Below, piece after piece: positions 33,051-40,686 of a stretch of 40,686 nucleotides of DNA. Origin of the DNA: an uncultured Porphyromonadaceae bacterium (GTDB lineage Bacteria; Bacteroidota; Bacteroidia; Bacteroidales; Muribaculaceae); the NCBI GenBank assembly GCA_900550645.1, contig URTA01000018.1, positions 1 to 40,686 on the forward strand, given 5' to 3'. The notes under the pieces are model-generated. The model saw nothing but the letters and a program-made list of their open reading frames with translations. It searched no databases and was not told where the DNA came from. Positions within the stretch are counted from its first letter, which is position 1. Every line of letters starts with the position of its first letter. Both the position numbers and the translations under genes were made by a program.

Positions 33051-34498
33051 ATACTCATTTTTTCGTCATATTCAAAACACCGGTTGTTGTCACACATATA
33101 GCGGCAGTCGCAGCTCATGTAGAATTCGTGTCCTGCCAGTGTCACTTGGTTGTATAAATCAACTTTGCAGCACCGCTGCATCATATTGACGCTTAATGCG
33201 AACATCCTCAGCCCCTGGCTTCTGGCGGCTTCAATTTTTGTCAGAGTGTCCGTCCCTAAGTGTGACCATTTGAAATCGGATATTATCAGCATGTCTGCTC
33301 CGCTGAACTGGTCGGCGTACTTGCGGAAACGACGGTTGCATGGCAGTGTGTCAAAGACAAACTGAAACATCATTTGTTCGTCATTGCCACCGCCGTATGA
33401 GTGTGACAGGAACGAGAGGAATGGCAGCTTCTGATGCTCAAGGTTTGTCAGTATGAAGAATGACAGGTTGAACGAATAGTTTATCAAGCATATCGGCCGT
33501 TTGTCACGCTGGGCTATTATTGCAATGGCCAGAGCCAATGTTTTGGCTGTCACTTCCGGCTGTCCTTGCATTGAGCTGCTTGTGTCGATGCAAATATATA
33601 TTGGTCCAGCCTTTTTCCCCTTGGCGAGGGAGCTTGATGCCGAAGAAAAAATCTGAAGCTGCTTTTGGACGAACTTGCGCAGAAATACTTTCTCGGATTG
33701 TGGGCTGGTGAGCAGTGCCAATTCCGTCGGCAGCAGGCTGTTTAGGTTGTCACCGGTGGTAATGCCGCTGATGTCGCTGCGTGAGGCTGTCTGGAACCTC
33801 CCGTTACTCTCGTGTTCCACGCTGCCGCTACGGCCGATTTTCTTTGCCAGTTCGACCAGGGTCGGGTCAATGCTGCTTATGTATTTCGCATCGGCCTTGT
33901 GCGGCTCTTCATGCAGACCGGGGCAGGCTCCGTTTTGCGCGTCTTTCTCTTTCTGCTTTTGAGAGTTTTTCAGGTAGTTCTTTATTCCCTTGGGCAGTCC
34001 GTCAGAAATAATGCCATTGTTGCATGTTTCATCAGTTATGTTGCCTCCTCCGAGCGGCTGATCGAATTTGAGCATGAGTGTATCTTTGGCATCGCCATCC
34101 TTGTCATCGCTGCCAGCTACGCTTGGGGTTGTTTCCAGGTCAAGTTCCTGTTCGATTTCGTGTTGTTCCTCCGTGGAAATGCCCAGTATGTGTTTTGCCA
34201 GCCACTCGTTCAGGAAATTCTCTTTCTTGCCTGTGAGCCGTTTTTCGCTGCTCCAGTCCTCGCTGGTCAGCGAGTCGATAAAGCGGCTGACTGCGGCACA
34301 CGAATATTGTCTCCAAAACAGTTCATTCTGTATAACCGAGTAAAATCTCACGTCGCACACTATGTCACGAACCATCTGGTATACAGGGTGCTTGGCGACC
34401 TTGATGTGCTTGACGGTTTCCGACAGTCCGTCGCTGCTTTTGATGATGCAGGCATAGTTGACGACGCGCTGCAGATATTTCAACTGTGTCTGATTCAT
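33047..34498 (-). CDS. viaA: ViaA-like VWA-domain protein
   Basis: This 483-residue protein matches E. coli ViaA in length and layout. A helical N-terminal half is followed by a conserved segment before the VWA domain (DNLNSLLPTELALL, then FLRKFVQKQL). The VWA domain starts GPIYICIDTSSSMQG with MIDAS residues D305, S307 and S309, and continues with YGGGNDEQMMFQF and MLIISDFKW. It differs from the E. coli protein by a C-terminal tail with six cysteines (C443, C444, C463, C465, C469, C474), a possible metal site. It overlaps the RavA-like gene upstream and the small winged-helix gene downstream, both by ATGA. ViaA stimulates RavA ATPase and binds membranes in E. coli; the same is expected here. 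Confidence 0.88.
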   Translation of the reverse strand: MNQTQLKYLQRVVNYACIIKSSDGLSETVKHIKVAKHPVYQMVRDIVCDVRFYSVIQNELFWRQYSCAAVSRFIDSLTSEDWSSEKRLTGKKENFLNEWLAKHILGISTEEQHEIEQELDLETTPSVAGSDDKDGDAKDTLMLKFDQPLGGGNITDETCNNGIISDGLPKGIKNYLKNSQKQKEKDAQNGACPGLHEEPHKADAKYISSIDPTLVELAKKIGRSGSVEHESNGRFQTASRSDISGITTGDNLNSLLPTELALLTSPQSEKVFLRKFVQKQLQIFSSASSSLAKGKKAGPIYICIDTSSSMQGQPEVTAKTLALAIAIIAQRDKRPICLINYSFNLSFFILTNLEHQKLPFLSFLSHSYGGGNDEQMMFQFVFDTLPCNRRFRKYADQFSGADMLIISDFKWSHLGTDTLTKIEAARSQGLRMFALSVNMMQRCCKVDLYNQVTLAGHEFYMSCDCRYMCDNNRCFEYDEKMSI

Positions 34499-35928
34499 AT
34501 AGCCGCAAAACGTTCTTTATACTTGTCAACCTCTGTCCGTAAGGCAAGTACGGCATCCGACGACGATGTAAACAGGTTTTCAGCTATGTCGCGGTTCAGT
34601 TGCTCCACGATCGTATAGAACGAGTCTTTGATGCTCTCAAGAAACGACTTGCCGTTCATATAGTAGTCAGCAGCAGTCTGGAGGTAATAGTTGTAGCCGT
34701 TGATGCACAGGCAGCAGTCTTTCACAAAGCGTATTGTGAATTGCCCCCTGTCGAGCAGTACGAGGACTCCGTCGGCTGTCTCAGAGCCGAAATGAACCAC
34801 CTCCGGGTGTTTGCGGACATTGTTATAGTCTTTGATTTTGATTTTCAGAGGCGAGTCGTCGCATTGTATCACATAGTTCTTACGGTCGGCACTATAGGGC
34901 TGTTTGCCAGACTTCGCAGCTGGCATTTGGCGTTTATAGTCCTGGAATTGCTCCAGCATCACCTTGAAGAGGGCTGCCGTAATCGCTTCTGCCACTATCT
35001 GTTGTATGGGGCGGATTGAGGCATCATTATTCCACAGTATATGTGTCAACAGAATCATGTCGCTGAAATTCACTTCATTGCGCCCGTTCAGGCATGCTGA
35101 CATTCGCAGTATGCCGATTGACTTCTTCCACCGCCGGTCCGACACATAGTATTGCTGGCAGTCATCAACCGGGTCTCCTGTTACCGGGTCTTTCTCATGA
35201 ATTTTCTCCTTCAGTTTTTCATGCAAGTCGTATATTGTGTCCATTATGCCTTGGGGCAGTCCGACTTTGCAGCTTTCTGACTGTATTGTCAAGTATTCTT
35301 CGGGCGACAACGGCTCAAAGGGCGTATCTTCGGCGGCAGTACTGTCCGGGTTCAGGAGCTTGAGGAAATTCTCCTTCGATTTGATGGGATTTACGATGTA
35401 CCGTATTATGAAACGATCCCACAACGCTTCGAGTCCTTCCCCCTGTGCCGGCAATTCGTTGGACGCTGAAATTATGCCTTTCATCGGCAGGCGGATTTCA
35501 TGGTTGCCGTTGAGGTATATCTTCTCATTCAGAACTGTGAGCAGCGAGTTTTGGATAGCTGGCCCGGCTTTCCAGATTTCATCGAGGAATACTATTTCGG
35601 CTTCAGGGAGATACCCGGAGGTTATGCGCTCATAGCAGTCGTTGTCCTTCAGCTTGGAGATGCTTATCGGTCCGAATATCTCGTCAGGAGTCGAGAACCG
35701 TGACATGAGGTATTCAAAGACGGATGCATCCTTGAATGCGAGTTTCAGCCGTCTGGCAATCATCGATTTTCCCACGCCTGGCAGACCGAGGAGAAATATG
35801 CTCTCTCCGGCCATTGCACTTAGCAGACTGAGCGCAATAGCCTCGTCGCGCTCGAATGTGCCAGCCTTTATTCCTGACAGGATAGATATGGTTCGTTCAC
35901 GGATGCCCGTGCAAAATGCTTTGTTCAT
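34495..35928 (-). CDS. ravA: RavA-like MoxR-family AAA+ ATPase
   Basis: This 477-residue protein is close to E. coli RavA in its AAA+ core: SIFLLGLPGVGKSMIARRLK with Walker A at 48-56, VFEYLMSRFSTPDEIFGP, TSGYLPEAEIVFLDEIWKAG with Walker B near 112-117, ASNELPAQGEGLEALWDRF and the YVSDRRWKKSIGIL sensor-2 segment. The C-terminal third is divergent, as expected for the LARA region. RavA forms hexamers that act with ViaA on respiratory complexes or membrane lipids and modulate aminoglycoside sensitivity in enterobacteria. A promoter lies about 75 nt upstream. The stop overlaps the next gene as ATGA. Confidence 0.92.
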   Translation of the reverse strand: MNKAFCTGIRERTISILSGIKAGTFERDEAIALSLLSAMAGESIFLLGLPGVGKSMIARRLKLAFKDASVFEYLMSRFSTPDEIFGPISISKLKDNDCYERITSGYLPEAEIVFLDEIWKAGPAIQNSLLTVLNEKIYLNGNHEIRLPMKGIISASNELPAQGEGLEALWDRFIIRYIVNPIKSKENFLKLLNPDSTAAEDTPFEPLSPEEYLTIQSESCKVGLPQGIMDTIYDLHEKLKEKIHEKDPVTGDPVDDCQQYYVSDRRWKKSIGILRMSACLNGRNEVNFSDMILLTHILWNNDASIRPIQQIVAEAITAALFKVMLEQFQDYKRQMPAAKSGKQPYSADRKNYVIQCDDSPLKIKIKDYNNVRKHPEVVHFGSETADGVLVLLDRGQFTIRFVKDCCLCINGYNYYLQTAADYYMNGKSFLESIKDSFYTIVEQLNRDIAENLFTSSSDAVLALRTEVDKYKERFAAI

Positions 35929-36004
35929 GTTGCTGATAAGTTCTAATTTAGTGAACAGGAGACGCTTCCAAATGCTGGATAGCAGTGCAGCCGTAACTAT
36001 ACGG

Positions 36005-36036
36005 CAAAGTTAAGCATAATATTTCAATTGGAGAAA
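36005..36036 (-). promoter_or_regulatory. Promoter of the RavA-ViaA-like operon
   Basis: On the minus strand the -7 box TAACTTTG (36012-36005) is exact. The -33 box at 20 nt is TTTC (36036-36033), one mismatch. The predicted leader is about 70 nt. Confidence 0.65.
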
Positions 36037-36058
36037 TGCTATGGCTGCGATGTGCGTG

Positions 36059-37195
36059 TCAGGAGAGGGCAACGGAGATGTCGAGGATGATGCTGTCTGA
36101 GGTCATTACTCCTTGCCTTGTAAGGCGCACCGTTCCTTCGGCGGTCATCAACATGCCTCCGTGCTGCATCTCCTGCTGAACCGAAGCGATGAGTTTGCCC
36201 GTTGCGGTGTCGCCAAACCTGCTACGGAAGTCGTCAATGGCAAAGCCATCGCACACTCGCAGCCGTGTAAGCAGGTACTCGTCGAGCAGCATCGCGTCGT
36301 CGAGGTGTTCCGTATGGTGCGGCACGTCGATGCCTCCTGACGACAGATACCCCTCGATGTCGGCATCATTGGCTCGCCGTGTACGCAGCCCGTCATACGA
36401 GTGTGCCGCAGGGCCGAGGCCGATGTACGGCAGGCCTTGCCAGTATGAACTGTTGTGGCGCGAGCGGTGGTGTGGCAAAGCAAAGTTGGATATTTCGTAA
36501 TGCTCGTATCCGGCAGCGGAGAGCGTGTCTGCGAGGGCGCGGTACATGGCAAGGTATTCCTCGTCGCTGGCTCGTCGGATTTTTCCCTGTCTTTCCAGTG
36601 CAGACAGTGCAGTGCCGTCCTCGTACATCAGCGCGTAAGCCGAGATGTGCTGCGGCTTCATGGAGGCAACAGTGTCGAGGCTGTGCTGCCATGAGCGCAT
36701 CGACTGGCCGGGAAGGGCATACATCAGGTCAACGCTTACGTCGCATCCTGTTTGCATCAGCAGGTCCATGGCACGGAGGGCTGTCGCGGCATCATGCCGC
36801 CTCCGTATCGCGGCCAACTCCTCGTCGCAAAAGCTCTGCACACCGAGGCTGAAGCGGTTGAATCCAGCTTCTCTCCACATTCCGACGCGCTCTGCTGTGA
36901 CATCGTCGGGGTTGAGTTCTATGGTCGCTTCGCTTACGTTCCACCGTGTGCCGCAGATGTGCCGCAGCCCTGATGTCAGCCGCATAAGCTCGCCGTCAGG
37001 GTAAAGCGACGGTGTGCCGCCTCCGAGGTACAGGGTCTCGAAACCGCCGCCGGCCTCGTCAATTCGGCTCTGCAATTCCGCGAGACAGGCGTCGGTCAGC
37101 TCGTGCCACTTGGCACGCCTGTCGCCGCCGCTGTAGAAGTCGCAGTATATGCACTTGCGGCGGCAGTATGGGATATGCAGGTACAGCCCAGCCAT
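36059..37195 (-). CDS. hemW: HemW-like radical SAM heme chaperone
   Basis: This 378-residue protein belongs to the HemN/HemW family. The radical SAM cluster motif CRRKCIYC gives C11, C15 and C18. Also seen are LYLGGGTPSLY, IELNPDDVTAE, FSLGVQSFCDEEL and DLMYALPGQS. The length and the single-Phe motif context (CIYCDF) fit HemW, a heme-trafficking protein, rather than oxygen-independent coproporphyrinogen oxidase HemN, which has CxxxCxxCxC. Here the residue two after the third Cys is Phe, which supports HemW. It follows the alpha-amylase gene by 13 nt and must share its transcript. Confidence 0.93.
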   Translation of the reverse strand: MAGLYLHIPYCRRKCIYCDFYSGGDRRAKWHELTDACLAELQSRIDEAGGGFETLYLGGGTPSLYPDGELMRLTSGLRHICGTRWNVSEATIELNPDDVTAERVGMWREAGFNRFSLGVQSFCDEELAAIRRRHDAATALRAMDLLMQTGCDVSVDLMYALPGQSMRSWQHSLDTVASMKPQHISAYALMYEDGTALSALERQGKIRRASDEEYLAMYRALADTLSAAGYEHYEISNFALPHHRSRHNSSYWQGLPYIGLGPAAHSYDGLRTRRANDADIEGYLSSGGIDVPHHTEHLDDAMLLDEYLLTRLRVCDGFAIDDFRSRFGDTATGKLIASVQQEMQHGGMLMTAEGTVRLTRQGVMTSDSIILDISVALS

Positions 37196-37208
37196 TACCG
37201 TGAGCGGG

Positions 37209-38648
37209 TCAGCCCTTGACGAGTATGTATGTGCGCAGCGGAGCCATGATGCCTTTCAGCTGCCCCTTGACCACCCGGAACTCCTTGCCGTAGACGACAT
37301 CCTTGTACCGTCCGTCTGGCAGCCCCGTGGGGAGGTTAACGAAGTCTGCCGACTTGGAAATGTTTATCACCGCCGCGCCCTTCTTGCCACGGTTGACGAC
37401 TATGACATTCCCCTTCTCTGAGGTGTGTATGTCCTCCTTCTGACCTGCCATGGCGGTGCGGAACTTGTTGGCGGCAGCCACTTCGGGGTGGAAGAACTCG
37501 TCGTTTCCGCGTGCGCCCATGACGTTGTCGCCCCAGACATTGTCTGCACTCGAGCCGTTGGGGCGGCTGAAGAACAGGGGAGTGCCGTTCTGCCGTGCGG
37601 TTATGAGGACGTATGCCGTGCGTATTTGCGCGTCTGTCAGGTGGGCAGACTCATGCGCGTTGCAGTATGTGTCATGGCTCTCGACCCAGGTGGTCAGGTA
37701 TTCCGGTGCTGCGGAGTGCCGCCAGTCGGCGATGTCGAGTCCGGCAGCAGAGCAGCTGTCGAGCATCTGGCGGATTATGTGGCCGTATGCCGAGGCTGTC
37801 TGCCCGAAATATCCTGCGTATTCGGCTTCAGGCACATTGCGGTCTTGCAGCACCTCGCCGTATACGAACAACGAGTCGTAGGGTATGGCGAGCCGCACGC
37901 CGCCGACGCTCTTGCGCCCTGTCGCCACGTCCCAAAAGTCGTTGACCTTCACGCCGCTTGCCGTGTCAACGGGGTCTGAATGAACGCCGATGTGCTTGGC
38001 GGTGTCATAGCGGAAGCCGCGCACGCCCATGGCAATCAGCTCGTTGACAAACTGCATATAGTACTTCTGGAACGCCGGGTTCTCGGTGTTGACATCGGGC
38101 AGGCCGCCTGTCCCCATTAGCGTGCACTGGTAGCGGTCGTTGTAGTCCGTAATGGCGGCGAGGCCGTTGGAATGGTACATCCTGTCGCGGCCGCCTACGG
38201 CACGGTAGAAATCGTCGCTCACTGCGTCCACGTCAAAAGCCGTATGGTTGGGCAGCACGTCCACTATGACCTTGATGTCGTATTTTGCGGCTGAATCCAA
38301 CATCTCCTGCATCTGCTCTCGCGTGCCGACGATGTTGTTGCCGATTTTCCAGTCTGTCGGCTGGTAATAGTAGTACCAGTTGCCCTCCTTGTCGTCAAAC
38401 AGTTTCTTGCCGCTGCCCTCCGGGGCGTAGCAACGCTGTACAGGCGAGGTCTGAATCATTGTGAATCCAGCCTCGGCAATGGTCTTCATGTTGTCGGCTA
38501 TGGTGGGGAAGTTCCAGCTCCATACGTGGAGGATGCTGCCGGTGTTTGTATAGTCCGGGTCGTGGACGGTGCGGTCTGTAGCAAAGGCAGAGGCGCAGCA
38601 CATCGCGGCTACAGCCCCTGCAAGCAATTTATTAGTCGTAGTATTCAT
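37209..38648 (-). CDS. Secreted GH13 alpha-amylase
   Basis: This protein of about 479 residues has a signal peptide (MNTTTNKLLAGAVAAMCCASAFA). I use the ATG at 38648; a second ATG at 38651 is equivalent, and an upstream extension to 38687 would cross the promoter. All four GH13 regions are present: VDVLPNH, GFRYDTAKH with the nucleophile Asp, VYGEVL with the acid/base Glu and VESHDTY with the third Asp. The small C-terminal beta domain follows. It hydrolyses alpha-1,4-glucans in the periplasm or outside the cell; there is no LPxC lipobox. It is not in a starch-utilisation locus: no susCD genes are adjacent. It leads a two-gene operon with hemW. Confidence 0.94.
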   Translation of the reverse strand: MNTTTNKLLAGAVAAMCCASAFATDRTVHDPDYTNTGSILHVWSWNFPTIADNMKTIAEAGFTMIQTSPVQRCYAPEGSGKKLFDDKEGNWYYYYQPTDWKIGNNIVGTREQMQEMLDSAAKYDIKVIVDVLPNHTAFDVDAVSDDFYRAVGGRDRMYHSNGLAAITDYNDRYQCTLMGTGGLPDVNTENPAFQKYYMQFVNELIAMGVRGFRYDTAKHIGVHSDPVDTASGVKVNDFWDVATGRKSVGGVRLAIPYDSLFVYGEVLQDRNVPEAEYAGYFGQTASAYGHIIRQMLDSCSAAGLDIADWRHSAAPEYLTTWVESHDTYCNAHESAHLTDAQIRTAYVLITARQNGTPLFFSRPNGSSADNVWGDNVMGARGNDEFFHPEVAAANKFRTAMAGQKEDIHTSEKGNVIVVNRGKKGAAVINISKSADFVNLPTGLPDGRYKDVVYGKEFRVVKGQLKGIMAPLRTYILVKG

Positions 38649-38675
38649 CATGTATTGATTATGTATTTTCCTGCG

Positions 38676-38707
38676 CAAAGATAGCACATTTGGCGGTACA
38701 AACCAAA
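38676..38707 (-). promoter_or_regulatory. Promoter of the alpha-amylase-hemW operon
   Basis: On the minus strand TTTG (38707-38704), a 20-nt spacer and TATCTTTG (38683-38676) match the consensus exactly. The predicted start is about 20 nt before the ATG. Confidence 0.8.
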
Positions 38708-38748
38708 ACTGTGCTGCTGAATATAGTGTGCAAACCGGATAAAATTAC

Positions 38749-38756
38749 TATCTTTG
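38749..38756 (+). promoter_or_regulatory. -7 box of the DEAD-box helicase gene
   Basis: TATCTTTG matches the -7 consensus. No clear TTTG is found at the -33 distance. Transcription from here would give a leader of about 190 nt before the helicase start. Confidence 0.55.
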
Positions 38757-38762
38757 TGGCGC

Positions 38763-38955
38763 GAAATGCAACAGGCAGCCGCAGCGGCTGCGCTTTTCTG
38801 CAAGGGCGTGTGCCTCGACAGTGATGCCGAAACGGTCACGGTGTCCTGCCGTATGTCGTTTGTATGTGCTGTGTATCAGCGCATTGCGATGTGCAATGGA
38901 GGCAGGGCAGGGTTGATGCCCTTGCTTATAACATATTAGAAGATATTACAGACAG
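38763..38955 (+). other. Long leader of the DEAD-box helicase gene
   Basis: This is the stretch between the predicted promoter and the helicase ATG. It contains a GC-rich hairpin (GCAGCC at 38775-38780 paired with GGCTGC at 38786-38791, loop GCAGC) followed by GCTTTTCT, which resembles an intrinsic terminator. A second weak GGGCA/TGCCC hairpin lies near 38910-38930. A 61-codon frame crosses the leader but shows no clear coding character. Confidence 0.4.
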
Positions 38956-40686
38956 ATGAGATTTGACGAGCTGTATTTGAGTGACGACATACTCGATGCT
39001 ATAGACTCGATGCACTTTGAGCAGTGCACGCCGATACAGGAACAGACCATACCCCTCATCACAGAGGGAAAGGACCTCATAGCCGTGGCGCAGACAGGCA
39101 CGGGCAAGACTGCCGCGTACCTGCTGCCGGTGATAGACGAGATTGCCAACGGCGACTATCCCCAAGACGCCATAAACTGCATAGTCATGGCTCCCACGCG
39201 GGAGCTTGCACAGCAGATAGACCAGCAGATGCAGGGCTTCTCTTATTTTATGCCCGTCAGCAGCGTGGCTGTCTATGGCGGCACGGACGGCAGCACATTT
39301 GACCAGCAGAAGAAGGGGCTCCAGCTCGGCGCGGATGTGGTCATCGCCACTCCGGGGCGGCTCATAGCCCACATCAGCATGGGATATGTTGACCTCTCGC
39401 AGGTGTCGTTCCTGATACTCGACGAGGCTGACCGTATGCTCGACATGGGTTTCTATGACGACATCATGCAGATAGTCAAGCTGCTGCCCAAGCAGCGGCA
39501 GACGCTGCTGTTCTCCGCGACTATGCCCCCTAAAATCAAGAACCTTGCACGTGAAATACTGACAGACCCGGCAGAGGTGAAGCTGTCTGTGTCGAAGCCG
39601 GCAGAGAAGATAGCACAGTCGGCATACATCTGCTACGAGACGCAGAAACTGCCCATATTGCGCCACATCTTCAAGCAGCTGCAGTGCGACCGCAGCATCG
39701 TCTTCGCCTCGTCCAAGGCCAAGTGCAAAGAGCTGTGCAAGGCATTGCGCTCACTGAAGCTGAGCGTCGGGGAGATGCACTCCGACCTGGAGCAGTCACA
39801 GCGCGAGCAGGTGCTGCTCGACTTCAAGGCCGGCAAGCTCAAGATACTTGTAGCCACCGACATCATGGCTCGCGGCATCGACATCGACGACATCGGGCTG
39901 GTGGTCAACTATGACGTGCCTCACGAGAACGAGGACTATGTGCACCGTGTGGGGCGCACTGCACGTGCCGACAATGACGGCATCGCCATAACCCTCGTCA
40001 GCGAGAGGGAGATAGGCAAGTTCAAGCTCATCGAGAAGTTCATCGAGAAGGAGGTGCCGAAAAATCCCATACCCGAAGGGCTTGGCGAAGGCCCTGAATA
40101 TCAAGCTTCGTCAGGCCGTGGACGCGGAGGCAAGAACGGCAAGGAACGAGGCGACCGACGCAAAGAGGGCAGCGGAGACGGCAAGGGCAAGAACAGCAGG
40201 AAGCGCGATGACCGCCGAAAGAACGGCAAGCCACAGGAGGCAGCAGAGAACAAGCCAGCTGGCGACGCACAAGCACCGGAGAAGCAGCCCTCGGAGGTGA
40301 AGCCGCAGACGCAGCCTGACAGCGAGGTCGCTGCCGACGGCAAGCCGCAGGCGCAGAATGAAGGTGCTGCTGAAGCCGCAGCCGACAAGAAGCCGCGCCG
40401 CAAACGTCGCAGACGCTCCAAGAAGCAAGGTGAAGCCAGTGCCGACGAAACCGCCGACAAGCAGGGCGGTGGTGACGCAGACGGCACTCCCGAGCCTGCG
40501 GTAAGCGACGGCCCCATATCGTACTCCATGGTGTCTGCCGGCATAGTCGCTGCCGCCAGGGCTGCACGAGAGGCTGAAATGAAGCGTGCAGAAAAGGCCG
40601 CCGAGAAGGAGGGTGCGGAGCAGGATGCACCTGCCGCCCCTGAAGCAGAGGAAACGCAAACGCCCAAGAAGAAGCGCACATACCGC
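38956..40686 (+). CDS. DEAD-box RNA helicase (3' partial)
   Basis: The reading frame runs off the window with 577 codons visible. All helicase motifs are present: Q motif CTPIQEQ, motif I AQTGTGKT, Ia PTREL, Ib TPGR, II DEAD, III SAT, IV VFASSK, V ATDIMARGID and VI HRVGRTAR. The core ends near residue 370. A long basic tail of Lys, Arg, Ala, Glu and Gly follows (RGRGGKNGK, KKPRRKRRRRSKKQG), typical of RhlE/DeaD-type helicases that unwind structured RNA during ribosome assembly or in the cold. The promoter is divergent from the alpha-amylase promoter. The assignment to RhlE or DeaD cannot be made by eye. Confidence 0.95.
   Translation, partial: MRFDELYLSDDILDAIDSMHFEQCTPIQEQTIPLITEGKDLIAVAQTGTGKTAAYLLPVIDEIANGDYPQDAINCIVMAPTRELAQQIDQQMQGFSYFMPVSSVAVYGGTDGSTFDQQKKGLQLGADVVIATPGRLIAHISMGYVDLSQVSFLILDEADRMLDMGFYDDIMQIVKLLPKQRQTLLFSATMPPKIKNLAREILTDPAEVKLSVSKPAEKIAQSAYICYETQKLPILRHIFKQLQCDRSIVFASSKAKCKELCKALRSLKLSVGEMHSDLEQSQREQVLLDFKAGKLKILVATDIMARGIDIDDIGLVVNYDVPHENEDYVHRVGRTARADNDGIAITLVSEREIGKFKLIEKFIEKEVPKNPIPEGLGEGPEYQASSGRGRGGKNGKERGDRRKEGSGDGKGKNSRKRDDRRKNGKPQEAAENKPAGDAQAPEKQPSEVKPQTQPDSEVAADGKPQAQNEGAAEAAADKKPRRKRRRRSKKQGEASADETADKQGGGDADGTPEPAVSDGPISYSMVSAGIVAAARAAREAEMKRAEKAAEKEGAEQDAPAAPEAEETQTPKKKRTYR

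Noticed and set aside
38754..38939. A 61-codon frame in the helicase leader
   Set aside because: It is Ala/Cys-rich without family features, and its start overlaps the predicted -7 box; coding is not supported.
40040..40681. Long Arg/Cys/Ser-rich open frames on the minus strand
   Set aside because: They are shadows of the Lys/Arg/Ala-rich helicase tail; the helicase frame is continuous on the plus strand.

Overview
The window looks like chromosomal DNA of a Bacteroidales bacterium, perhaps Muribaculaceae (family-level inference). The evidence is several promoters of the Bacteroidetes type (TTTG about 20 nt upstream of TAnnTTTG), type IX secretion tails, a BspA-like leucine-rich-repeat protein, an HU-LysM fusion, OMP_b-brl_3-type outer-membrane receptors and a class 2 IleRS. 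No rRNA, tRNA, CRISPR array or insertion sequence was seen.

Left part (1-10.3 kb, all plus strand). The window opens inside a BspA-like LRR gene. It is followed at 23 nt by a gene fusing a DarT-like ADP-ribosyltransferase domain to a VWA domain, and 15 nt later by a PP2C-type phosphatase. This three-gene cassette is the most novel-looking part of the window. A strong promoter then starts a run of housekeeping or envelope genes: an HU protein, a membrane-tethered HU-LysM fusion, an orphan Spi-like secreted protein, a small membrane protein, a TPR protein, a small unknown protein and a YiiX-type papain-like hydrolase. A REP-like inverted repeat lies between the small membrane protein and the TPR gene.

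Core block (10.3-28.2 kb, all minus strand). In transcription order it holds clpB; an outer-membrane receptor-padR-pspC operon with an evident PadR-type operator; dnaA; a T9SS type B secreted protein; uvrA; ddl; and ileS. The IleRS carries GIHH instead of HxGH, a swap linked to mupirocin hyper-resistance.

Stress module (28.3-31.4 kb). An AraC regulator, possibly leaderless, is divergent from an aldo/keto reductase-flavodoxin-RibD-like reductase operon. The flavodoxin is broken by two frameshifts that restore the original frame.

Right part (31.5-40.7 kb). The rpsF-rpsR-rplI ribosomal operon is followed by a RavA-ViaA-like operon (MoxR AAA+ plus VWA protein) extended by a translationally coupled small winged-helix-like protein. 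Then come an alpha-amylase-hemW pair and, divergently, a DEAD-box RNA helicase with a long leader that runs off the end of the window.
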